From positions 1 to 64,000 of the forward strand of contig CANQGK010000014.1 of the NCBI GenBank assembly GCA_947623175.1: DNA of 64,000 bases. Reading direction: 5' to 3'. Position 1 is the stretch's first letter; every line of letters begins with the position of its first letter. The DNA is from an uncultured Clostridia bacterium. GTDB taxonomy: Bacteria > Bacillota > Clostridia > Oscillospirales > Acutalibacteraceae. This document shows, piece after piece, positions 16,580 to 24,330 of this stretch. Both the position numbers and the translations under genes were made by a program. The notes beneath the pieces were generated by a model. It did not search any database and was not told where the DNA came from. It was given only the letters and a program-made list of their open reading frames with translations.

Positions 16580-17518
16580 TTAATCCTCCAATAATGCAAC
16601 GCCTATTGCGGCATAGTCGCCTATATGCTCACCGAGGCTTGCGGGAACAACCTCGCAAACGCTCGCCGATAAAGACAGACTTTCTTTATCTATAACCTCT
16701 TTCGTGTATTTCCAAAGCAAATCATGCGCGTGAGCAAAAACGCTTCCGATCACGATTTTTTCGGGATTTAATATGTCAATTATTACCGACAGCCCTTTTC
16801 CGAGCTTTTCGCCGCAGGTTTTGTATACCATAAGCGCGGTTTCATCGCCCTTGCGCGCCGCTTCGGCGATGGTTTTCGCGGTTATTTCGCCGTTTGCGAA
16901 AATCGGCGTTACGCCCTTTTTCTTCGCCGCCTCGGCGTACAGCTCGCCGAGCTGTGCAATGCCGCCGCCGCTGCAAAAGCCTTCGAACGAGCCGCTTTTG
17001 CCGAAGCCCTCGGGGCCGCTGTCCTCAAGCCGTATATGCCCTACCTCGCCGGCGTTATCGTTTGTTCCGCTATAGAGCCTCCCGTTTAATATAAGCCCCG
17101 CTCCGAGCCCCGTGCCGAAGGTTAAAAAAACCATATTCTTGCTGTTTTTACCCGCGCCGAATTTCCATTCGGCGACGGCGCAGGCGTTGGCGTCGTTTTG
17201 CAGATGTACCGGCACGCCGAAATGCGCCTTAACTATCTTCACGATAGGTACGTTATCCCAGCCGGTCAAATTGGGCGGCGACATAATTATACCCGTTTCG
17301 GAATTTAAGGGTCCACCGCAGGATATGCCTATCCGTTCGGGCTTTTCGCCGCCGCAGAGCTTATCCGCCGAAGCTATAAGCCGATTTATCATTTCTTCCG
17401 GTTTAACGCTCAAATCGGTCGGAAATTTTTCCTTGGCGATTATTTCTATACCGCTGTCGACAGCCTCAGCGGTTACGACGGCGCATTTGGTTCCGCCGAT
17501 GTCAAAGCCTAAAAGCAT
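16580..17518 (-). CDS. ROK-family sugar kinase lacking the zinc cysteines
   Basis: The 312-residue protein has the ROK phosphate motif DIGGTK (residues 5-10), catalytic NDANA, FGTGLGAG and GEVGHI. At the position of the usual CxCGxxGCxE zinc motif it reads EGFGKSGSFE, so all three cysteines are replaced by Glu, Phe and Ser; the family Glu is kept. Start ATG 17518 has GAGG upstream; the longer frame to 17560 has no site. It most likely phosphorylates a hexose (glucose, mannose or an N-acetylhexosamine) released by the surrounding glycosidases. Confidence 0.9.
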   Translation of the reverse strand: MLLGFDIGGTKCAVVTAEAVDSGIEIIAKEKFPTDLSVKPEEMINRLIASADKLCGGEKPERIGISCGGPLNSETGIIMSPPNLTGWDNVPIVKIVKAHFGVPVHLQNDANACAVAEWKFGAGKNSKNMVFLTFGTGLGAGLILNGRLYSGTNDNAGEVGHIRLEDSGPEGFGKSGSFEGFCSGGGIAQLGELYAEAAKKKGVTPIFANGEITAKTIAEAARKGDETALMVYKTCGEKLGKGLSVIIDILNPEKIVIGSVFAHAHDLLWKYTKEVIDKESLSLSASVCEVVPASLGEHIGDYAAIGVALLED

Positions 17519-17569
17519 AATAATTACCTCGCAAAATAACAGAAAAATATTTTTAAACAAATCGGTACA

Positions 17570-17645
17570 TATAAAAAGTCACAGCAGACGCGGTAAAATT
17601 GAAGTCACCACAACAACAATAAAACCGCGATGGTCTGCTATGACT
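17570..17645 (-). terminator. Long-stem hairpin, likely terminator
   Basis: Arms 17575-17593 and 17623-17645 form an imperfect inverted repeat (AAGTCA-AGCAGAC...GCGGT, with a 3-nt bulge), separated by about 29 nt. On the minus strand the second arm is followed by TTTTTATATG. It lies 79 nt after the stop of the 956-residue gene and 52 nt before the ROK start. It may partly separate the kinase and isomerase from the upstream genes; a small mobile repeat is the alternative. Confidence 0.55.
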
Positions 17646-17723
17646 TAAAAATCACTCTTAAAGCACTGAGAAAAACGTACCGACGCGGCCGAGGCTCGTT
17701 TTATCGAACCTACCGTTTATATT

Positions 17724-20594
17724 TTACCGCTTTGCGTCGATAAATGCAACAGTTTTTCCTTCGTCAACCGCTTTATGCAGTTCTTTTTCGATTTCCAGAT
17801 AAATACCGGCTATGCCGCTCGGGTGCTCGTCGCGGTTTATTTCGAAAATCACTTCGGGCTCGCCGAGCTCGGGCTGATCGATAAAGGCGTTTCTCCAACG
17901 TCTGAGCACCGTCGTAACCGCTCTGTCGCTTCCGTCCGGATTGATCGATCCGTGATCGCTGAATTCGAACGGTCTGTATCCGCCGGGGAAGAACCAGAAA
18001 TATATGGCGCCCGTATGAGCCTTTACTACCGTTTTAAAGAATTCTTCCACAAATTCCGCCTGTTTTTCACGCGATTTTGCTATGGAGCGGTCGGCAAATT
18101 CGTCGAAATTCGAGCCTGCCCAGGACGACAGACCGAATTCCTTCCAAACGACCGGCGCGCCGGGTTTCGCGTAACGGGCGTAGATATTTGTGAAAACGTT
18201 GCGGTAAATAATATCCTTACCCACGTAACATTCCGGAGACATGTAATCAAAGGCGGGAGCCAGCGATTTAAAATCAAACGACATAGTGCCCGGCTGGAAC
18301 AGCGGAATACCGCTGTAATTTGTTCGCGCGCTTATCAAATGGTAAGGATCTACGCTTCTTATCATCGAGCGGAAAACGTTGTGCTTTTCGGCGACAAATT
18401 CATCGATAAACGCTCTGTAAGCGTTTACAACCGGATCAATTTCGAAATTCACCTCGAGCGCCGCGTCCGAAGGACAGGTATAGGCGCCCTCCGGCGTTTT
18501 GGGCATAGGTCTTCCCCATGCCTTCTCGGCGTTTTCAACCGAGCCGTACTTTTTCTCGGTCCACTTGATCCAATCGCCGTCGATCATTCTTCTGCCGCCG
18601 GTTATGCTGCCGTAACAACCGATATATCTGCCTACGCACTGCTCCCAACCGATGTCGTAGCCCGAAATATAATCAAGCTCGTCTAAATGCAATACCTTTA
18701 TAATCTCGGTAATGGTGCGGTCGGACGGGTCGTGCTCGAGCGGGAAATATGAGCGCAGCGCAAAGTCTACGATAAGCCCCGCTTCGTCGCACATATTAAG
18801 CAGATGCAGGATATTTTTGGTCTGCATGGCGACGTCGTAATAAACGTATAAAGCAATCGCGTTAAAGCCAATATCCTTTATCCTCTTTATATCGCTTCGG
18901 CAAACGTCCGGATCATATGAAGACAGCGACTGATAATGCTCCCAATCGTATCCGCCCTTCGGATAGCTGAAGGCGAGGTTCGAGGTGGGCATATAGCTTA
19001 CGCCGAACATGCGAATCGGTTTGCCGTCGCGCAAAAATTCGTTGTTGCCCGTCGTGATGTATTTTCTTTCGCTAAGCGGCTTCGGCGACCAAAATACGAT
19101 CTCGTGAGAAATCCGGTCGACCTCTTTACCGTTATCAAGCAGGGTAAAGGTTACGGCGTCGGGCTTATACTCGGCGGTTTTGATAACTTCGCTTACCGAC
19201 GTTTGCGGATTTTCGTAACTGCGGGATAATATTACCTCGCCGTCTTTGAATAAATCCATCTTAACCGACTGTCCGTCAAATTCACGGCAAAGGTTCGCGC
19301 CTACCGTAAACTCGTCGGTTTCGCTGTCGATGTAAAGATACTCGGTTGCGCCCGCCTCGATAAACATTTTTTTATTGACGATAAATTCGGTCATTTCCGC
19401 AACGGCGGCGGTGCCGTTTTCATCGTAAAATTCGGGATCCGACGTGCCGAAGCCCGCAATAATCGAGCCCTCGTACGGGTTAAGCTTTTCCGCTTTGTCA
19501 ACCGTTTCGTTGACGAGCATCCAGGCAAGCGAGCCGCTGTGAAGATTTTTCTCGTCATAGACCTCTATAAGCGGAATAAAGCGCTCTTTTCTGCCCTTGC
19601 CGAAGCCCGTTGCCTGCGCTCTTGAGGTGGAGGAAAACAGCTTTTTCGGCAAATGATAGCTTCTGTCCGATACGACGCATTGATTTTTAAAGGTTTCGGT
19701 TCTTGCGCCGTTGGTTATCGGGTAAAATTTCCACTGAGGCGAAAATCCGTCAATTTCGGGAATTTCCTCGTTTAATTGGCATACGCTGTCCATCCAAATC
19801 TCGAAATTACCCTCGGCGGTTCCCGTGTGGGAATGCGACCAACCGATGCCTATGGTAGCGACGTTTTCGTAATTCACTTTGTCGCCCGGGAATCCGCGTC
19901 CGGTCGAAGGGTTGTCAAACCAATAAGCGAAACGGTGTCTCGGCAGGGAAATAAACTTCCACTCCTCCGAAATTCCGAATACCGCGATCCAGAGGGAGCC
20001 GTCCTTTTCGGTAAGGGACATTTGAAGCCCTGTGGTATTTTTGTCGCCTCTTACGTAAAAACCGATGTTTTCGTATCCGGCAGAAAGGTTGACCGGCTTT
20101 TGGATTAAATCCCAGCCGCTGTAATCCTCGACTCTCAGGTTCAAGGCGCCCTTGCTGTCGGGGCTTGCGTAATCGCCCACGGCAATGCGGTGGGGGTTAT
20201 TGCCCTTATGGGCGTTTATCCCCCAGCCCTCGGCGTCCTCCGGCTTTTCAAAATCCCAGATAAGGGGTCTGCCGGCGTAGCGCCCTTCCTCTGCCGTAAT
20301 CTCGTTTCGCGTGAACCAGCCTTTATCGGTTTTATGCAATATTTCGGTAGCCGGCGGTCCGCCGAAGGTGATAAGATTTCCGCCCTGTTTCAAATAAGCG
20401 TCTATCTTTTCACCTGCGCCGAACGGAACCGAAGCCGATTCCGGGAAAAGCACAACGTCGTTTCCCGACAGGTTGAACTTTTCCCACTCAATTTCATTAA
20501 CTTGCGTATTTTCAATGCTTTTAGCCGCCGAGACGATTCGGTCGTAATACGCGGGTTTTTCAATTCCCTTAATTATTCCGATTTGCTTTTTCAT
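17724..20594 (-). CDS. Cytosolic multidomain glycoside hydrolase, GH-A clan-like
   Basis: The 956-residue protein has no signal peptide. Residues 1-90 form an alpha/beta domain (GIIKGIEKPAYYDRI, GGNLITFGGPPATE), like the glutamine-amidotransferase-like modules near glycosidases. About 105-270 is a CBM-like jelly roll (NLRVEDYSGWDLI, IWMDSVCQ). After a beta region, residues from about 540 form a TIM barrel. Candidate acid/base E651 (GYDIGWEQ) and nucleophile E819 (VVWKEFG) are 168 residues apart. The ATG has AAAGGA upstream. It is paralogous over its full length to the anchored protein upstream, so one probably acts outside and the other inside on the same glycan. Catalytic residues are assigned by pattern, and the substrate is unknown. 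Confidence 0.78.
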   Translation of the reverse strand: MKKQIGIIKGIEKPAYYDRIVSAAKSIENTQVNEIEWEKFNLSGNDVVLFPESASVPFGAGEKIDAYLKQGGNLITFGGPPATEILHKTDKGWFTRNEITAEEGRYAGRPLIWDFEKPEDAEGWGINAHKGNNPHRIAVGDYASPDSKGALNLRVEDYSGWDLIQKPVNLSAGYENIGFYVRGDKNTTGLQMSLTEKDGSLWIAVFGISEEWKFISLPRHRFAYWFDNPSTGRGFPGDKVNYENVATIGIGWSHSHTGTAEGNFEIWMDSVCQLNEEIPEIDGFSPQWKFYPITNGARTETFKNQCVVSDRSYHLPKKLFSSTSRAQATGFGKGRKERFIPLIEVYDEKNLHSGSLAWMLVNETVDKAEKLNPYEGSIIAGFGTSDPEFYDENGTAAVAEMTEFIVNKKMFIEAGATEYLYIDSETDEFTVGANLCREFDGQSVKMDLFKDGEVILSRSYENPQTSVSEVIKTAEYKPDAVTFTLLDNGKEVDRISHEIVFWSPKPLSERKYITTGNNEFLRDGKPIRMFGVSYMPTSNLAFSYPKGGYDWEHYQSLSSYDPDVCRSDIKRIKDIGFNAIALYVYYDVAMQTKNILHLLNMCDEAGLIVDFALRSYFPLEHDPSDRTITEIIKVLHLDELDYISGYDIGWEQCVGRYIGCYGSITGGRRMIDGDWIKWTEKKYGSVENAEKAWGRPMPKTPEGAYTCPSDAALEVNFEIDPVVNAYRAFIDEFVAEKHNVFRSMIRSVDPYHLISARTNYSGIPLFQPGTMSFDFKSLAPAFDYMSPECYVGKDIIYRNVFTNIYARYAKPGAPVVWKEFGLSSWAGSNFDEFADRSIAKSREKQAEFVEEFFKTVVKAHTGAIYFWFFPGGYRPFEFSDHGSINPDGSDRAVTTVLRRWRNAFIDQPELGEPEVIFEINRDEHPSGIAGIYLEIEKELHKAVDEGKTVAFIDAKR

Positions 20595-20631
20595 AACAGA
20601 GTATCCTTTCGGTATAACGAATTAATGGTTT

Positions 20632-23600
20632 TTAAGAAATTGTAAAATTAACAGGCGTTCCGAAATCAAAGCGTCCTTTCGCATTGTATCTCAGTGAAAT
20701 ATTAGTAGTTTTACCCGTGTAATTGTTTATAAGCACAAACTCCTCGGTGGAAGATTTGAGATATCCGAGACTCTTGGATACGGCGTGATTTACCTTAACG
20801 TCCGACGAAGCCGCGGATACAATCGATACCGCGCCCGTGCCCGACGTTACCCATTTCGAACGCTGGACGTTCTTAGTCGTGATACGGATTTTTACCTTTC
20901 CTTTGGGAAGGGTTACTCTGGTGCCGTTTGTCACGGTCTGCCAGGTGCCGTCCGAACCCTGAACCTCGATTTTTGAGAATATGCCGTTTACGTATCTTGC
21001 GGGATTTACGGACGATGCGTTTCCGCAATTACCGACCGACTCGTTCGATACGTTCGCCGTGGTTTTGCCGACGGCTTTGTCGACCAAAGCTACGGTCTTG
21101 CCCGCCTCAAGATTCTTAAGCAGATTGTCCTTGATGGAAATGTACATGTCTTTCCAACCGGTAGCGCTCAAATCACGGTCAACCGTAATCTTTACGTCGG
21201 CGTTCTTCTTGGTGGGCTGATTCATAAATTTGCTGCGGTATTCGCGGAAAATCTTGGTAACGGGGCGGTCGCTTCCGTCCGGATTCATAACGCCGCAGTC
21301 GGAAATTTCGCCTATGCGGTATCCGGGCTGTAAAAGCCATGTATAAACCGCCGTTGCATGGGTGGTTATCGCGGCGTCGAGCATTGCCTTCGCGGTGTTC
21401 GCCTGAGCCTTAAGCTTACTCGAATAGGTTACATGGTCCGTGGGCGAGAGGAAATTGGAGCCTGACCAAACCGATTCGCCGAATTCCTTCCATACTACGG
21501 GCGAATCGGGCATAGCATATTGAGCGTAGAGATTTACAAAGTTGAAATCGCGCTTATCGTAGCCCACACCCTCGTCGTAAAATTCGGGTGAATAGAAATC
21601 GTAAACCGCCGCCAAGCCCTGCGCGTCGTAAACCATGTTGGAAGCGGGATACATCGCCGTTCCGCTCGGAGCGCCCGCGCGGGAGCTGAACATATGATTG
21701 GGATCCGCCGTTTTAAGCAGAGATGTGATATCGCCGTAGAGGCTTGCGAGATATTCGTCCGCAAATCTGCGGAATGCCGCCACAAGCGCGCTGTGTTCGC
21801 TCGAAGTCAGCATCGAATCCGTAGGACCGGTATATTCGCCGGCGCTGTTTTTGGGCATGTCTTCCTTCCACAGCTTTTCCGCGGCGGCAACGGAGCCGTA
21901 ATTCTTGATTACCCACTCGATCCATCTCGTATCAAGCGCTTTTCTGCCGTTTGCGTTGCTGTAGCCGCTCTCGTAGCCGCCGTGGGTTCTCTCCCAAGCG
22001 ATATCGTAGGCTATGATATTGTCAAGATCGGCGAGATGCTCAAGTTCGATTATACGCTTTGCGGCTCCGCCGTAATCCGAAATACCGTCCGCGCCGCCTA
22101 CGAAGCAGTCAACGTAAATTCCCATGTCGTCGCACATATCTATGAAGTGCAGCAGATTAAGCCCCTGCTCCGCTTCCTGCACGTAACCGTTTATGGAAAC
22201 GGCGTTAAAGCCTATATCCTTAAGGTGCTGAAGCTGTCTGTAGCTCTTTTCGGGGTCGTAGCCCGAATCGCTCCACCACATTTCGTGGTAGTTCATATTG
22301 TCGTCGCCCTCGGCGTCAAATCCTACCGCGGCAACGTTTTGTAAGAAGTTTACGCCGTAGATTCTGAGTATTTTACCGTTTTGGTAAAATTCGCCGTTTT
22401 TCTTTGTGATATAATGCCGTTCGCTTAAAGGTTTCGGATTCCAATAGTTCATTTCCTGAACAATTCGGTCAACCGCGGTTCCGTCCTTTTTAAGGGTGAT
22501 CATCACGGTGTCGGGTTTACCCTGCGAAAGGCTGTAATCTACCGACATCATAGTCAAAAGATTGTCCGCGAACTGATTTATGGGCGAAGCGATATTCATG
22601 TCAAAGCTTGTTGCGGCTATTCGCTTGCCGTCCTTTGCCAAATCGATATCCATCGTAACTCCGGACATCGACTCGCCGCGAACGTAACCGCCCATTCTGA
22701 GCTCCGAGGTTTCGCTCTCGACGTAGATATATTCGCTGGTGCCCGCCTCGGTAAAGAGGGTATCGTTAAGCAGCGTGCGAACCGTATCCAATACCGCCGC
22801 GAGTCCGTCCTTGTTGTAGAATTTCGGATCGTCCGTTCCGAAGCATGCGGTTATGCTGCCGTTGGATGGGCGGTCTGAGGCGTAGCTCGAATTTATATTC
22901 ATCCAGGCAAGACATCCCGAAAACAGCTCCTTGGAGTCAAATACCTCGATAAGCGGTACAAAACGGGTTTGCTTACCCGAGGCAAAGCCCGTACCGAGCG
23001 TTCCGGAGTTAAGAGATACTATGTCCTTGGGCAGTTTGTAATCTCTGTCCGCCACAAATACCTGATTGTCCGAAATTTCGCAGGTTTTGCCGTTGTTTAT
23101 CGGATAATATTTCCAATCGGGCGAAAGTCCTTCGAGGACGTACTCGTCCTCAACCGGTTTCTCGTAATTAAGGAAGCATACGTCGTCAAGATAAAATACG
23201 TAGTCGCCTGCCGCAACGGGGCTGAATGAGCCCGAAAGTCCGATCTGCAGCATAGCCGCCGATTTCATATTGAGGACGTCGCCTTCCTCGCCTCTGCCCT
23301 GCGCCGAGCTATCCCATGGCCAATAGGTGAAATCACTCGGTCCTAAAACGTAATAGGTCCAACTCGTCGAAAGGGAGATATTGGTATACCAGCGCGCTCC
23401 GTCGGCCTCGCGTACTTCTATGGACAGTACCTTCGTCTTGCTGTCGCCCTTAGCCCAGAAGCCGAGACTCTTATAGCCTCTGCCGGTAAGTCCGGCGGAC
23501 AGCGTATCCCAGCCGCTAAAGTCGTTAAGCTTTACCTGCAGGCAATTTGTCTTTGTGGGGCTGCCGAAATCGCCGATTTTTCTTTCCATTTCACCGCTTT

Positions 23601-24330
23601 TTTCGTAGTTGTTTCTTCCCCATTTGGTAAGATCCTTATCGCGGTCAAATTTCGATACGATATATCTGCCCTTCGTTTTGGAATCTTCCTTCATGTACTC
23701 ATAGGCTTCCACCCATTTTCCGTCAAGGGAGTAAAGCGACTCTTCGAAAGGCACGCCGCCGAGGGTAAGCAGCTTTCCGCCGTTGTTCAAATAGCTTGAT
23801 ACCGCGGTTTTTATGCCGTAAGGCACGGTGCTTGCCGAGGGTATTATAACCGCTTCGACCTTTTTCGGATTAAGCGCCGTCGAGACGTTTTTCCAATCGA
23901 TTTCGGTAATTTTGGCGTTTACGCCCTTTTTGAGGGTACTTATAAGGTTTTTGTAATATGCCGGTTTGGTTTGCGGTACGAGTACGCCCACCGTTTTGCC
24001 GCTGTAGTCCATATTGGGGCTTGCGGTAATCGTCTTCGGCATAGTTTCGTCAAAATCGTCGCTCGTATTGTCTACGAAAACGTCCTGCCCGTTATTATTA
24101 TCGGTATCGCCGGTTGAGGGTTCTTCATAATCCTGACTGTCGCTGACGGGATTATTTGCGGGTTTTTTCTTGATTTTGCGTTTGACTATTACAGTCTCGT
24201 TGCCGGAAAAAACCGTTATAAGGACGATAGTTATTGCGAGTACCACCGCAACACAGGAGGAAATAAAGATGCTGAGGTTCTTTTTCGATTTTGTGATTTT
24301 TGAAAAAATCTTCTTAAAAAAGTTCTTCAT
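20632..24330 (-). CDS. Membrane-anchored extracellular glycoside hydrolase, paralog of the cytosolic enzyme
   Basis: The 1232-residue protein starts with a basic stretch and one membrane helix (residues about 19-42), then a disordered D/N-rich linker (about 50-105). The same order of domains as in the 956-residue paralog follows: alpha/beta module (GVLVPQTKPAYYKNLI), CBM-like jelly roll, beta region and TIM barrel, with E780 (IAYDIAWERTHGG) and E949 (VVWKEFGES) 169 residues apart. About 130 extra C-terminal residues form a beta-sandwich. The ATG directly follows the upstream stop codon, and AAGGTG precedes it. It should act at the outer face of the membrane. Confidence 0.78.
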   Translation of the reverse strand: MKNFFKKIFSKITKSKKNLSIFISSCVAVVLAITIVLITVFSGNETVIVKRKIKKKPANNPVSDSQDYEEPSTGDTDNNNGQDVFVDNTSDDFDETMPKTITASPNMDYSGKTVGVLVPQTKPAYYKNLISTLKKGVNAKITEIDWKNVSTALNPKKVEAVIIPSASTVPYGIKTAVSSYLNNGGKLLTLGGVPFEESLYSLDGKWVEAYEYMKEDSKTKGRYIVSKFDRDKDLTKWGRNNYEKSGEMERKIGDFGSPTKTNCLQVKLNDFSGWDTLSAGLTGRGYKSLGFWAKGDSKTKVLSIEVREADGARWYTNISLSTSWTYYVLGPSDFTYWPWDSSAQGRGEEGDVLNMKSAAMLQIGLSGSFSPVAAGDYVFYLDDVCFLNYEKPVEDEYVLEGLSPDWKYYPINNGKTCEISDNQVFVADRDYKLPKDIVSLNSGTLGTGFASGKQTRFVPLIEVFDSKELFSGCLAWMNINSSYASDRPSNGSITACFGTDDPKFYNKDGLAAVLDTVRTLLNDTLFTEAGTSEYIYVESETSELRMGGYVRGESMSGVTMDIDLAKDGKRIAATSFDMNIASPINQFADNLLTMMSVDYSLSQGKPDTVMITLKKDGTAVDRIVQEMNYWNPKPLSERHYITKKNGEFYQNGKILRIYGVNFLQNVAAVGFDAEGDDNMNYHEMWWSDSGYDPEKSYRQLQHLKDIGFNAVSINGYVQEAEQGLNLLHFIDMCDDMGIYVDCFVGGADGISDYGGAAKRIIELEHLADLDNIIAYDIAWERTHGGYESGYSNANGRKALDTRWIEWVIKNYGSVAAAEKLWKEDMPKNSAGEYTGPTDSMLTSSEHSALVAAFRRFADEYLASLYGDITSLLKTADPNHMFSSRAGAPSGTAMYPASNMVYDAQGLAAVYDFYSPEFYDEGVGYDKRDFNFVNLYAQYAMPDSPVVWKEFGESVWSGSNFLSPTDHVTYSSKLKAQANTAKAMLDAAITTHATAVYTWLLQPGYRIGEISDCGVMNPDGSDRPVTKIFREYRSKFMNQPTKKNADVKITVDRDLSATGWKDMYISIKDNLLKNLEAGKTVALVDKAVGKTTANVSNESVGNCGNASSVNPARYVNGIFSKIEVQGSDGTWQTVTNGTRVTLPKGKVKIRITTKNVQRSKWVTSGTGAVSIVSAASSDVKVNHAVSKSLGYLKSSTEEFVLINNYTGKTTNISLRYNAKGRFDFGTPVNFTIS

